From an uncultured Clostridia bacterium (lineage in GTDB: Bacteria > Bacillota > Clostridia > Peptostreptococcales > Anaerovoracaceae), in the NCBI GenBank assembly GCA_938046095.1, contig CALIXS010000014.1, positions 124,001-188,000 of the forward strand: 64,000 nt of DNA, written 5' to 3'. The translations under genes were made by a program, and so were the position numbers. Positions 7,429 through 17,002 of this stretch are shown one piece after another. The first letter of the stretch is position 1. Each line of letters begins with the position of its first letter. A model generated the notes under the pieces. The model was not told the origin of the DNA and ran no database searches. It saw nothing but the letters and a program-made list of their open reading frames with translations.

Positions 7429-8919
7429 CTATTTACGCTTCGGTGTTTCTTTTTTCGCGAGTTCGAGTTCGAACCAGAAGGTCGTACCTTCGCCGAGTTT
7501 GCTTTCGACTCCATAATCGGCATTGTGCAAAGTGAGGATTTCCCTGACGATAGAAAGCCCGAGTCCGGAGCCGTCCGTCGGTCTGACGTGGTGAGTGCTC
7601 GATTTGTAATATCGCTCCCAGACGTGTGAAAGCTCCTCAGGTGCGATGCCGTTGCCGTGATCCGATATTTCGATGCGCAGCTTTCCGCGCAGCTTATGCG
7701 GCTCTATTATTATCTGTTTATCCTCGCCGCAGTATTTTACGGCGTTGTTCAGAAGGTTTGATATAACCTGCTGTATTTTTTGCTCATCACCATCCACGAT
7801 GAGCGGTTCGGTCGGAATTTCCCAATAGAATATATAGTCTTCCTGATCCGCAAGGATTTCATAAGGCTTCAGTATCTCGGTGATAAGCGCGCCTATGTCG
7901 AAACCGGTGCGTTCAAGCGCCGTTGTACGCCGCTGCATCCGGGAGAGGCTGAGCATGTCGTTGACTAAAGTATTAAGCCTGTCAGTCTCCTCAATTATGA
8001 CGGCAAGATGCTTATCGCGCTTTTCGGGGTTATTGCCTGAGAGGTCGCGTATCATCTCCGCGTACGATTTTATCATGGTGAGCGGCGTCTTCAGATCGTG
8101 ACTGACATTTGCTATGAGATCCTTCTGATAAAGGTTCGTTTTTTCGAGTTCTCTCGAAGCGGCGGTCAGAGTGCTCGCAAGCTCCGTGAGCTCTGAAAAC
8201 TGCCCGCCGCGAAACTTTACCCCGTAGTTGCCCTTCCCCATTTCGGCGGCGGACGATGTAATATTCCTGATGGGGCGGCTTATCCTCGTAGCCATGAGAT
8301 ATGCCATTGTAAGAGCGAGAAACAGCGATATGAAAGTGATATAAAAGAGCTGACGCCTCAGTATCGCCACCGTCGACTGCACCGGGTAAAGCGGTGTGAA
8401 CATATACAGTATCGTACTGTTGATGTCGTTGAGCTTATCATCGTCGCTGTCGGTCGCTCTGTTGAGGTATGTGGCATATATCAGCATCCTCATATTGTCG
8501 GTGCCGGGCACGATTTCCGATATGCTCTGCAGATTGAATCCTTTAAGCTTATACCTGAGGTTGGTTGCCTGCATGCTGTACAGATACTGCTGCGAAAAAC
8601 CGGCATACAAGGGGACAAGCAGTGTTTTGCCGTTTCCTGTTTCTACTCTGATATACGTGTCGCTTGCGGCGCTTATTTCCGTTATCAGATCGCTGAGCTC
8701 CATGACATTGCCGGATTCCTGATACGCCTCGCTTATTTCGTGAGCCATGGAGCTGGCTTCCTTGAGTTTCATGTCCTCGTAAAAGCGGTCTATAAACAGA
8801 ACCTGAAGAAACCACATGAGGAAAATGATCACTGCCGCAAAAAACAGAAAATAGGTGAACAGCCGTACTTTTATACTGTTCCTGTCCAGTTTAGTCTTCG
8901 TATTCAAACTTATATCCAA
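7429..8919 (-). CDS. HAMP-domain sensor histidine kinase
   Basis: A 496-residue membrane sensor kinase. A transmembrane helix at about 20-42, an extracytoplasmic sensing region at 43-188, a second helix at 190-210, a HAMP domain starting TRISRPIRNI (211-220), a HisKA domain with the phosphorylated His274 in NVSHDLKTPL, then an HATPase domain (N box SNLLNNAVKYC, G boxes DHGNGIAPEEL and GSGLGLSIV). All catalytic motifs are intact. Its start overlaps the response regulator's 3' end by 29 nt, so the two are translated together. The ligand is unknown; domain order matches general envelope-sensing kinases. Confidence 0.92.
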   Translation of the reverse strand: MDISLNTKTKLDRNSIKVRLFTYFLFFAAVIIFLMWFLQVLFIDRFYEDMKLKEASSMAHEISEAYQESGNVMELSDLITEISAASDTYIRVETGNGKTLLVPLYAGFSQQYLYSMQATNLRYKLKGFNLQSISEIVPGTDNMRMLIYATYLNRATDSDDDKLNDINSTILYMFTPLYPVQSTVAILRRQLFYITFISLFLALTMAYLMATRISRPIRNITSSAAEMGKGNYGVKFRGGQFSELTELASTLTAASRELEKTNLYQKDLIANVSHDLKTPLTMIKSYAEMIRDLSGNNPEKRDKHLAVIIEETDRLNTLVNDMLSLSRMQRRTTALERTGFDIGALITEILKPYEILADQEDYIFYWEIPTEPLIVDGDEQKIQQVISNLLNNAVKYCGEDKQIIIEPHKLRGKLRIEISDHGNGIAPEELSHVWERYYKSSTHHVRPTDGSGLGLSIVREILTLHNADYGVESKLGEGTTFWFELELAKKETPKRK

Positions 8920-9568
8920 CTCCTCTTAGCGTGACGATATAGTCGCGGTAAGGTCCGAGGTTGTTCCTGAGATTTTTGATGTGTGTATCTATGGTTCTGT
9001 CATCTCCGAAGAAATCGTAGCCCCATATGTCGGAGAGCAGTTTGTCGCGCGACAAAGCTATATTCCTGTTCTTTATCAGGTAAAACAGCAGCTCGTATTC
9101 CTTAGGGGTGAGTTCGACGCGTTCTCCGTCGACCGTGACGGTACGTGCGGCTATGTTGATCGACAGTCCGCCGAAGAGCAGCGTGTCCGCAGTATCTTTT
9201 TTGGAAGAATTGCGGCGTTCGAGAACGACATTGATCCTTGCCATAAGCTCCTTGGGGCTGAACGGCTTTACGACGTAATCATCTATGCCGAGCTCGAAAC
9301 CGAACAGCTTATCATATTCCTCGCCCCGGGCGGATAGCATTATTATAGGAACATCCTGTATCTTTTTGATCTCCTTGCAGGCTGAAAAACCGTCGAGCTT
9401 AGGCATCATGATATCCAATATCACAAGGTCGTATTTGTTAAGCTTACAAAGGCCGACGGCGCCCATGCCGTCCTCCGCCTCCGTCACTTCATATCCGTTG
9501 AATTCTGCGTATTCTCTGATGACCTCTCTTATCTTTGCCTCGTCATCTACTACAAGAAGCTTGTACAT
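8891..9568 (-). CDS. OmpR/PhoB-type response regulator
   Basis: A 225-residue transcription factor. Receiver domain 1-120, with the acidic pair Asp8-Asp9, phosphoacceptor Asp52 (LVILDIMMP) and Lys101 in VVKPFSP. A winged-helix DNA-binding domain follows (about 130-225), with the LTPKEYELLFYLI and DTHIKNLRNNL segments and a GVGYKFEY end. AAGGAGGT precedes the start at 9568. It is first in a two-gene operon with the sensor kinase. Target genes cannot be inferred from the window. Confidence 0.93.
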   Translation of the reverse strand: MYKLLVVDDEAKIREVIREYAEFNGYEVTEAEDGMGAVGLCKLNKYDLVILDIMMPKLDGFSACKEIKKIQDVPIIMLSARGEEYDKLFGFELGIDDYVVKPFSPKELMARINVVLERRNSSKKDTADTLLFGGLSINIAARTVTVDGERVELTPKEYELLFYLIKNRNIALSRDKLLSDIWGYDFFGDDRTIDTHIKNLRNNLGPYRDYIVTLRGVGYKFEYED

Positions 9569-9701
9569 CGAGGGACCTCCTTATTTTGATAATACACTGT
9601 TATTTTATCATATTTTTACGCTAGGAAAAAGGCCATATAAATTACACCCCGCACTCGCCCTACACCCGCAAAACGTATGCCGGACGTATACCCGCAAAGG
9701 C

Positions 9702-9730
9702 TTGCATAAAGGCTTGGCGTGCATTATACT
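9702..9730 (+). promoter_or_regulatory. Promoter of the yacL-ispDF-proS operon
   Basis: TTGCAT (9702-9707), a 17-bp spacer and TATACT (9725-9730), 74 bp upstream of the first start codon. No other good promoter is visible until after sigH, so it may drive the whole housekeeping cluster. Confidence 0.6.
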
Positions 9731-9803
9731 GTATTTTGTGGAGATAGGCTCTTTTTCAGTACCTTTTACCCATAATTATGAAGAACTGCAGAAAGGAGGA
9801 TGC

Positions 9804-10943
9804 ATGTTCAACAAGCTTATAAGGACAATATTTACGATACTCGGCGGCATAGCAGGATATGGCTTTTTTTTGCTGGCAGATGCGATAGCAGGTTACAACG
9901 GTTTTTCGTTTGATAAGTCGTTTTCGGCGCTTCAGCAGTCGGCAATGTGCGCAGCACTGATTATTATTTTCGCTATTATTTTCTTTCGCCTTACACCTGT
10001 TATCAGACGCCTCGGTCATAGAACGGCAGAAAACATCGGAAACGATCTGCAGGGAGTATCGGGCAACGACATACTTGCCGGAGTCATCGGACTCATATTC
10101 GGACTGATAATCGCCTTTCTGATAACACAGACATACCGCGGCATCGTAAATCAGTACATCTATTCCGTAGTGGCGATCATAACATATCTCATAATGGGAT
10201 TTTTGGGGGTGGTCGTCGCCAACAAAAAAGGCAAGGAAGTTGTCGCTCAGATGTTTACGACTCACAAACCGGGTTCCGAGTCCGAAAGCAAACCGAACGA
10301 GAAGTTCGCCATACAGGCGGGGCGCAGGCGCGGCAAGCAGAATTTGAGCCCGAAGATCTTCGATACAAGCGTGATAATCGACGGCAGAATAGCCGAGATA
10401 ATGAAAACGGGATTTATGGAGGGGCCGATCATAATTCCGAGCTTTGTTCTCGTCGAGCTTAGGCATATCGCCGATTCGTCCGATACGCTCAAGCGCACGA
10501 GAGGGCGCAGGGGCCTCGATATTCTCAAAAAGATTCAGGATGAGTACGGAATAGAGATTTACAATACCGACGGCGAAAAAGCGCTCAAGGAGATACCGGA
10601 GGTTGATGTCAAGCTGCTTAAGCTTGCGCAGATCATGAACGGCAAGGTCGTGACGAACGATTTTAACTTAAATAAGGTTGCGGCGATCAACGGTGTGGAG
10701 GTCCTCAATATCAACGAGCTCGCAAATACCCTGAAGCCTATCGTAATACCGGGAGAAAAGATGACGGTTACACCGGTAAAACAGGGCAAAGACAGCGTGC
10801 AGGCGATTGCGTATCTTGACGACGGAACTATGGTCGTAGTCGAGGATGGGCGCAGGATGATAGGCAAAACCGCGGAGATTAACGTGACGAGCGTGCTTCA
10901 GACATCGGCGGGGCGTATGATATTCGGAAGGATAAAAAAATAG
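9804..10943 (+). CDS. YacL-type PIN/TRAM-domain membrane protein
   Basis: A 379-residue protein. Four hydrophobic helices (about 5-25, 45-65, 85-105, 115-135) are followed by a linker, a PIN nuclease-like domain starting IFDTSVIIDGRI (about 185-196, carrying the first acidic residues) and continuing through TNDFNLNKVA, and a C-terminal TRAM-like RNA-binding domain from about 310. This is the architecture of B. subtilis YacL. The neighbours ispD/ispF are the same as in Bacillus. The start is set at the ATG behind GAAAGGAGG (9791-9799). The frame stays open further left, over the promoter, and that part is not coding. Confidence 0.88.
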   Translation: MFNKLIRTIFTILGGIAGYGFFLLADAIAGYNGFSFDKSFSALQQSAMCAALIIIFAIIFFRLTPVIRRLGHRTAENIGNDLQGVSGNDILAGVIGLIFGLIIAFLITQTYRGIVNQYIYSVVAIITYLIMGFLGVVVANKKGKEVVAQMFTTHKPGSESESKPNEKFAIQAGRRRGKQNLSPKIFDTSVIIDGRIAEIMKTGFMEGPIIIPSFVLVELRHIADSSDTLKRTRGRRGLDILKKIQDEYGIEIYNTDGEKALKEIPEVDVKLLKLAQIMNGKVVTNDFNLNKVAAINGVEVLNINELANTLKPIVIPGEKMTVTPVKQGKDSVQAIAYLDDGTMVVVEDGRRMIGKTAEINVTSVLQTSAGRMIFGRIKK

Positions 10944-10946
10944 CAG

Positions 10947-12089
10947 ATGTACAGGGACAGAAGCGTTACGGCAATAATAACCGCCGGCGGCAGGGGAAGA
11001 CGTATGGGGTCGAGGATCCCGAAGCAGTTTTTGAGCGTCGGCGGGAAATCAATACTTGAGGCGACGGTAGAAAAGTTTTATTTTTCACCTATGACGGACA
11101 GCATCGTAGTTGTGGTAAACAGCGATTATGTGGAACATACCAAGAGCCTTATGACCGACAGGTTCGCGAAGCGTATAGACGTCGTCGCCGGCGGCGAAAG
11201 CAGGCAGGAATCGGTGTTCAATGCGATAAAGCATATCGAGCGAACTGCGGCTGATACCGACATTGTTTTGGTACATGACGGGGTCAGGCCGTACGTTTCA
11301 AACGATATAATAGAGCGTGTCATAATGGCGTCGGCGGAAGCCGGGGGCGCAGTGGCGGTAATACCTCCTAAAGATACGATAAGGAGCCTGAGGGGCGGGA
11401 TGCTCGTACGCGATGAGCTTTTTTGCGTTCAGACTCCGCAGGGCTTCGAGGCCGGTGTCCTCATCGAGGCATACAGGAAAGCGATGGCGGACGGTTTTTC
11501 CGGTACTGACGACTCAAGCCTCGTGGAGCGGCTCGGCGCGCATTTCGATTTGGTAGACGGCTCGTATGAGAACATCAAAATAACTACTCCGGAGGATCTC
11601 AGGATGGAAAACAGGATAGGAACGGGTTTTGATGTCCATAGGTTTGCGGCGGACAGGAAACTGATACTCGGCGGTGTCGAAATACCGTACGAAAAGGGGC
11701 TGCTCGGCCATTCCGACGCGGACGTACTGACACATGCCGTCATCGACGCTATGCTCGGTGCGGCCGCTCTGGGCGATATAGGGCGCATCTTCCCGGATAG
11801 TGATCCGGCGTACAGGGATATATCGAGCATGGATCTGCTCATGAGGACGTGGAACACCGTGAGGGATCGCGGATACAGCGTCGTAAACGTCGATGCCACT
11901 ATCATATGCGAAAAGCCCGGACTTTCTCCGTACATTACGCGTATGAAAGAGAGCATTGCTGATGTGCTCAGCATTGATGCCGGGAGAGTGAGCATTAAGG
12001 CGACGACTACCGAACAGCTCGGATTTACCGGACGCGAAGAGGGTATCGCAGCGCAGGCGGTCTGCCTGCTCGCGGGTGCGCCGAGATAA
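10947..12089 (+). CDS. ispDF: Bifunctional IspDF (MEP isoprenoid pathway)
   Basis: A 380-residue fusion catalysing two steps of the non-mevalonate pathway. Residues 1 to about 222 are IspD (2-C-methyl-D-erythritol 4-phosphate cytidylyltransferase), with the nucleotide loop TAGGRGRRMG at 12-21 and Lys26. Residues from about 223 are IspF (2,4-cyclodiphosphate synthase), with metal ligands Asp229 and His231 (FDVHRF) and His263 in the DVLTHAVIDAMLG helix. IspE is not nearby. IspD and IspF are usually separate proteins, but fused versions occur in several lineages. It starts 3 nt after the yacL stop. Confidence 0.93.
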   Translation: MYRDRSVTAIITAGGRGRRMGSRIPKQFLSVGGKSILEATVEKFYFSPMTDSIVVVVNSDYVEHTKSLMTDRFAKRIDVVAGGESRQESVFNAIKHIERTAADTDIVLVHDGVRPYVSNDIIERVIMASAEAGGAVAVIPPKDTIRSLRGGMLVRDELFCVQTPQGFEAGVLIEAYRKAMADGFSGTDDSSLVERLGAHFDLVDGSYENIKITTPEDLRMENRIGTGFDVHRFAADRKLILGGVEIPYEKGLLGHSDADVLTHAVIDAMLGAAALGDIGRIFPDSDPAYRDISSMDLLMRTWNTVRDRGYSVVNVDATIICEKPGLSPYITRMKESIADVLSIDAGRVSIKATTTEQLGFTGREEGIAAQAVCLLAGAPR

Positions 12090-12121
12090 GACTTACAGCA
12101 GCCAGGAAGGTATTTTGTTTT

Positions 12122-13858
12122 ATGAGAATGTCACAAATGTATATCAAAACGCTCAGGGAGGTGCCTGCCGAGGCGGAGATCCCGAGCCACATACTTCTGC
12201 TTCGCGCAGGAATGATACGCAAGCTCGCCTCGGGAGTATACGGATTTATGCCGCTCGGCCGGCGCACTCTGAGAAAGATAGAGAACATCGTGCGCGAGGA
12301 AATGGATAAGGCCGGCGGAGAGGAGATCCTCATGTCGGCAATACAGCCTGCGGAGCTTTGGGAAGAGTCGGGCAGATGGGATAAATACGGTCCGGAACTT
12401 TGGAGGATAAAGGACAGAAACGGCAGGGATTTTTGCCTCGGGCCGACGCACGAGGAGGTCTTCACCGACATAATAAGGGACGGCATTTCGTCGTACAGGC
12501 AGCTTCCGTTAATGCTGTACCAGATTCAGACGAAATACAGAGATGAGGCGAGACCTCGTTTCGGACTTATGAGAAGCCGCGAATTCATCATGAAGGATCT
12601 TTATTCCTTTGATGCGGACGAGGCGGGCCTCGATGCGAGCTACAAAAAAATGTATGACGCATACGATACGATATTCAGGCGCTGCGGACTGGACTGCAGG
12701 CCGGTCGCCGCCGACACCGGAGCGATTGGGGGCACCGGATCGCATGAATTCACTGCATTTTCCGAGATCGGTGAGAGCGATATAGTGTATTGCGAACAAT
12801 GCGGCATGGCGGCAAACGTAGAACGCGCCGAGTGCAGTGACGATGCGCCGACGCCTGAGAGCATTGCGATGTTGCCGGCTGAAGAGGTTTATACCCCGGA
12901 TACAAAAACGATCGAGGAGGTCGCGGCGTATCTCGGCATCGATATAGAACAAACAATCAAAGCCCTGCTGTTGCGCAAATATGACGACGAAGGAAACGAG
13001 GACGGTTTTGTCGCAGCATTCATAAGAGGCGACAGAGAGCTGAACATGATAAAGCTCGTCAATGCGCTCGGAATAGCCGAGCACCAGATCGAATTTGCAG
13101 ACGAGCATGAGATGGGCGCCGTTACGGGCGCTGTCGGGGGGTTTACGGGACCCATGGGACTTCACGACTGTACCGTAGTGGTCGACAGTGAGCTTACGGG
13201 ACTTCGGAACATGTGCGCGGGGGCGTGCAGGGCGGATCACCATGTGATTAACGTCAATTACGGACGCGATTACAAGGGGGACATCGTCAAAGATATCAAA
13301 GTACTTAAAGAGGGAGATCCGTGCCCGATATGCGGAGCACCTGTAAGACATACGAGAGGCATAGAAGTCGGACAGGTGTTCAAGCTCGGAACGAGGTATT
13401 CCGTTCCGCTCGGCGCGACATACAAGGACGACAGACAGCAGGATCACCCGATATGGATGGGCTGCTACGGCATAGGCATAAGCAGGACGATATCTGCCGT
13501 AATAGAGCAGCACCATGACTGTAAGGGTATAATATGGCCGGTATCGGTAGCGCCGTATCACGTAATAATCACCCTTGTAAAGCCTGACGACGAGGTGCAG
13601 GCATGTATGGCGGAGGATATATACGTGAGGCTGTGCGCGGCGGGACTTGATGTGGTATTGGACGATCGAAGTGAGCGTCCGGGTGTAAAATTCAACGATG
13701 CGGATCTTCTCGGGTTCCCTGTCAGAATTACTGTCGGGAAGCTCGCGGGAGAGGGTATAGTAGAGTATAAACTTCGCCGTGAGGCCGATAAGTCGGAAAT
13801 CACGGCAGACGAAGCCGTTGCGAGAGCAATAGAGATCGTTGAGAGGGAGAGCATATAA
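12122..13858 (+). CDS. proS: Proline--tRNA ligase (bacterial type)
   Basis: A 578-residue class II synthetase that charges tRNA-Pro. Motif 2 (FRDEARPRFGLMRSREF-type, residues about 138-155) and motif 3 (GIGISRTISAVIEQ, near 445) are clear. The region about 225-390 is the YbaK-like editing insertion of bacterial ProRS, which removes alanine from tRNA-Pro. The C-terminal anticodon domain has the RSERPGVKFNDADLLG signature. AGGAAGG (12104-12110) precedes the ATG. It shares one nucleotide (TAATG) with the next gene. Confidence 0.95.
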   Translation: MRMSQMYIKTLREVPAEAEIPSHILLLRAGMIRKLASGVYGFMPLGRRTLRKIENIVREEMDKAGGEEILMSAIQPAELWEESGRWDKYGPELWRIKDRNGRDFCLGPTHEEVFTDIIRDGISSYRQLPLMLYQIQTKYRDEARPRFGLMRSREFIMKDLYSFDADEAGLDASYKKMYDAYDTIFRRCGLDCRPVAADTGAIGGTGSHEFTAFSEIGESDIVYCEQCGMAANVERAECSDDAPTPESIAMLPAEEVYTPDTKTIEEVAAYLGIDIEQTIKALLLRKYDDEGNEDGFVAAFIRGDRELNMIKLVNALGIAEHQIEFADEHEMGAVTGAVGGFTGPMGLHDCTVVVDSELTGLRNMCAGACRADHHVINVNYGRDYKGDIVKDIKVLKEGDPCPICGAPVRHTRGIEVGQVFKLGTRYSVPLGATYKDDRQQDHPIWMGCYGIGISRTISAVIEQHHDCKGIIWPVSVAPYHVIITLVKPDDEVQACMAEDIYVRLCAAGLDVVLDDRSERPGVKFNDADLLGFPVRITVGKLAGEGIVEYKLRREADKSEITADEAVARAIEIVERESI

Positions 13859-14334
13859 TGAAAAAAGTAATTATTGAGATGGAAAACGGCGAGGTCATGA
13901 CCGGCGAACTGTACGAGGATATCGCGCCGATAACAGTTGAGAATTTCGAGAAGCTCGCAAATGACGGATTTTACGACGGACTTACGTTCCACAGAGTAAT
14001 ACCGGGCTTTATGATACAGGGCGGGTGCCCTCTTGGCAACGGTACGGGAGACCCGGGATACACGATAAAAGGAGAATTCAGTGCAAACGGAGTCCCTAAC
14101 GGACTGAAGCATACGGCGGGTGTGCTTTCCATGGCGAGAACCTCGGCTCCGGATACCGCCGGCTCTCAGTTCTTCATAATGGTCGATGATGCTCCTCATC
14201 TCGATGGCCAATACGCTGCGTTCGGCAGGATAACCGACGGCTTGCAGACGGCGCTCGACATCGCAGATGTCGACAGGGACTATATGGATAAGCCTCTTAA
14301 ACCTGTAGTGATAAAAAAAATAAGGGTGAAGTAG
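13858..14334 (+). CDS. Cyclophilin-type peptidyl-prolyl isomerase
   Basis: A 158-residue cytoplasmic PPIase without a signal peptide. The catalytic FHRVIPGFMIQGG stretch (about 44-56, with the active-site Arg) and the GSQFFIM segment (about 101-107) are intact. It speeds proline isomerisation during folding. It is translationally coupled to proS by the TAATG overlap, an odd but harmless pairing. Confidence 0.93.
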   Translation: MKKVIIEMENGEVMTGELYEDIAPITVENFEKLANDGFYDGLTFHRVIPGFMIQGGCPLGNGTGDPGYTIKGEFSANGVPNGLKHTAGVLSMARTSAPDTAGSQFFIMVDDAPHLDGQYAAFGRITDGLQTALDIADVDRDYMDKPLKPVVIKKIRVK

Positions 14335-14346
14335 AGAGGGGATACC

Positions 14347-15747
14347 ATGAAGATATACAATACACTTACGAGAAGAAAAGAAGAGTTTGTGCCGATAACC
14401 GAGGGCAAGGCTCTGATTTACGTGTGCGGACCTACAGTATATAATTTCATACATATCGGAAACGCAAGACCGATGGTTGTATTCGATACGCTCAGGCGTT
14501 ACCTGCGCTATACCGGCTATGATGTCAAATACGTGCAGAATTTTACCGATGTCGATGACAAGATAATCCGCAGGGCGAAGGAGGAGTCCGTTACGGCGCC
14601 GGAAATCTCCGAGCGCTATATCAGAGAATACTTTGACGACGCTGACGCCCTGAATGTAATGAGGGCCGATGTTCATCCGAAGGTTTCGGAGATGATACCG
14701 GATATCATAGAGTTTGTTCAAAAGCTTATAGATAAGGGCTTCGCTTACGAGGCGGATGGAGACGTCTATTTTTCGGCACGCAAATTTCCCGAGTACGGCA
14801 AGTTGTCCGGTCAGAATATTGACGATCTCGAAGCAGGCGCCCGAATAGCCGTAGGCGAGGTCAAGCGTGATCCGATAGATTTCGCGCTGTGGAAAGCGAG
14901 AAAGGAGCCCGAAGAGATCGGATGGGAATCTCCGTGGGGAACCGGACGCCCCGGATGGCACATAGAATGCTCGACGATGGCAGGAAGACATCTCGCTCCT
15001 ACGATCGACATACACTGCGGCGGAGAGGATCTTCAGTTTCCTCACCACGAGAATGAGATCGCTCAGTCCGAGTGCTGCAACGGTGTGACGTTCGCAAATT
15101 ATTGGATGCATAACGGTTTTATAACGATCGACAGGGAAAAGATGTCGAAATCAAAGGGAAACTTCTTTACGGTAAGAGATATCCGCAAGCAGTACACCGG
15201 CGAAGAGATAAGGTTTTTCCTGCTTGAGGGGCATTACAGGGGTCCGATAGACTTCAGCCCTGAACATATGGAACAGGCGCGTGCGGGGCTTGCAAGAATC
15301 CGCAATTGCAGAAGCGATATAGGCTTTACGATTGCAAATGGAGCGGACGGCGGTATGTCGGGCGAAGAAAAGTCGGCGGCGGACGGCTTTGACAAATACA
15401 GGAAGTCATTTATCGATGCAATGGACGACGATTTGAACACGGCGGACGGCATCAGTGCGGTATTTGAACTCGTTACCGCGATCAATACGCAGCTTCGCGG
15501 CGGCGCAACCGTGGCCTTTGCAGCCGAAGCGCTCAGGGTGCTCAGCGAGTTGACGGACGTGCTCGGAATACTTCGTGAGGCCGATGACGGCGGCGTTGAT
15601 GCCGGCATACAGGCGCTCGCGGACGAAAGACAAAGGGCGAGAGCCGATAAAAACTGGGCGAGAGCCGACGAGATCAGAGACGAGCTCAAGGCGAAGGGCT
15701 ACACAATCAAGGACACTCCTCAGGGTGTGCAGATAATCAAAGACTGA
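14347..15747 (+). CDS. cysS: Cysteine--tRNA ligase
   Basis: A 466-residue class I synthetase. The HIGH-type motif appears as FIHIGNARPMVVFD (about 36-49) and the KMSKS motif as EKMSKSKGNF (about 264-273). Zinc ligands include Cys28 (YVCGPTVY), a Cys in WHIECSTMA and the His of HHENEIAQSE. AGAGGGG precedes the ATG. The position before the Mini-III gene is as in B. subtilis. Confidence 0.96.
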   Translation: MKIYNTLTRRKEEFVPITEGKALIYVCGPTVYNFIHIGNARPMVVFDTLRRYLRYTGYDVKYVQNFTDVDDKIIRRAKEESVTAPEISERYIREYFDDADALNVMRADVHPKVSEMIPDIIEFVQKLIDKGFAYEADGDVYFSARKFPEYGKLSGQNIDDLEAGARIAVGEVKRDPIDFALWKARKEPEEIGWESPWGTGRPGWHIECSTMAGRHLAPTIDIHCGGEDLQFPHHENEIAQSECCNGVTFANYWMHNGFITIDREKMSKSKGNFFTVRDIRKQYTGEEIRFFLLEGHYRGPIDFSPEHMEQARAGLARIRNCRSDIGFTIANGADGGMSGEEKSAADGFDKYRKSFIDAMDDDLNTADGISAVFELVTAINTQLRGGATVAFAAEALRVLSELTDVLGILREADDGGVDAGIQALADERQRARADKNWARADEIRDELKAKGYTIKDTPQGVQIIKD

Positions 15748-15748
15748 T

Positions 15749-16138
15749 ATGACAGAACGGTCCACCACGGTGCTTGCCTTTATAGGTGACGCCGTTTATG
15801 AACTTTACATAAGAACACATGTGGCGGGAGGAGTAAACGGCAGCGCCGACATACTTCACAAGCGCGCCGTCCGATACGTCAGAGCAGAGGCGCAGGCATC
15901 GTCCGTCAAGGAAATGATGACGGGCTTTCTGACGGATGAGGAGATCGCCCTGGTGAAGCGTGCGAGAAATCATAAGGGGCCTAACCGCAGCAGATCGGCG
16001 GGAGCAGTGGAATACAAGCTCGCTACCGCTTTTGAGGCGCTTATCGGCGCTCTTTACCTCGACGGCAAAATCGGGCGTGCCGAACAGATCATGGAGAAAG
16101 CTGTCGCCCTGACGGACGGCAGAGGTGACAAAAGATGA
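15749..16138 (+). CDS. mrnC: Mini-ribonuclease III
   Basis: A 129-residue RNase III catalytic domain without a dsRNA-binding domain, as in Bacillus MrnC, which matures 23S rRNA. The signature LAFIGDAVYELYIR (about 8-21) holds the first acidic metal ligand, and FEALIGALYLDGK (about 95-107) the second. It starts 1 nt after the cysS stop and overlaps thyA by 4 nt. Confidence 0.93.
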   Translation: MTERSTTVLAFIGDAVYELYIRTHVAGGVNGSADILHKRAVRYVRAEAQASSVKEMMTGFLTDEEIALVKRARNHKGPNRSRSAGAVEYKLATAFEALIGALYLDGKIGRAEQIMEKAVALTDGRGDKR

Positions 16139-16965
16139 GCAAAGCAGACAATCTTTTCAAAAAAATGTGCCGTGATATCCTTGACAACGGCTATTCTACC
16201 GAGGGGCAGATCGTCAGAGCGCATTGGGAGGACGGTACACCGGCGTATACTATAAAACGCTTCGGAGTCGTGAACAGGTATGACCTTGCCGAAGAGTTTC
16301 CGGCAATAACGCTGCGCAAAACGGCTGTAAAAACGGCTGTCGATGAGATGCTCTGGATATGGCAGAGAAAGTCGAACAATATACGCGATCTCAAGGGACA
16401 TATATGGGATGAATGGGCTGACGGGTCCGGGTCGATCGGCAAGGCCTATGGCTACCAGATGGCGAAAAAATACAAATTTGCTCAGGGCGAGATGGATCAG
16501 GTCGACAATGTGATCTGGCAGCTCAGGAATTCTCCGCAGTCGAGAAGAATCATGACGAACATATATAACTTTGATGATCTGTCGGAAATGTACCTGGAGC
16601 CGTGCGCATACAGCATGACGTTCAATGTCACCGGCGACAGGCTCAATGCGATCTTAAACCAGCGCTCGCAGGATGTCCTTGCAGCAAACAACTGGAATGT
16701 CTGTCAGTATGCCGTGCTCGTAATGATGCTCGCTCAGGTGTGCGGTCTGAAGCCGGGGGAACTCGTCCACGTGATCGCCGACGCACACATATACGACAGG
16801 CACGTGCCTATGGTTGAGGAGCTCATATCGCGCAGCGGGTTTCCTGCGCCGGAGGTCACTCTCAATACGGAGATAAAAGATTTTTACGCTTTTACGCCCG
16901 ATGATGTCATAATCCGAAACTATCAGGCGGGAGAGCAGATAAGAAACATTCCGATCGCCGTGTAG
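16135..16965 (+). CDS. thyA: Thymidylate synthase (ThyA type), divergent active-site segment
   Basis: A 276-residue enzyme converting dUMP to dTMP with methylene-tetrahydrofolate and producing dihydrofolate. The nucleophile is Cys157 in LEPCAYSMTF. The phosphate-binding NQRSQD (175-180) and the AHIYDRH end signature are clear. The residue after the catalytic Cys is Ala; it is His in E. coli-type enzymes (PCHxxxQF). The substitution belongs to a divergent but recognisable ThyA branch. It overlaps mrnC by an ATGA and is followed by folA, which regenerates tetrahydrofolate for it. Confidence 0.9.
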   Translation: MSKADNLFKKMCRDILDNGYSTEGQIVRAHWEDGTPAYTIKRFGVVNRYDLAEEFPAITLRKTAVKTAVDEMLWIWQRKSNNIRDLKGHIWDEWADGSGSIGKAYGYQMAKKYKFAQGEMDQVDNVIWQLRNSPQSRRIMTNIYNFDDLSEMYLEPCAYSMTFNVTGDRLNAILNQRSQDVLAANNWNVCQYAVLVMMLAQVCGLKPGELVHVIADAHIYDRHVPMVEELISRSGFPAPEVTLNTEIKDFYAFTPDDVIIRNYQAGEQIRNIPIAV

Positions 16966-17002
16966 AGTCGTATATCCGGAATCGGTACGACGGGGAGGAA
17001 AA

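Noticed and set aside
9285..9803. Upstream extension of the yacL reading frame
   Set aside because: It is antisense to the response regulator gene and crosses the promoter; GAAAGGAGG supports 9804.
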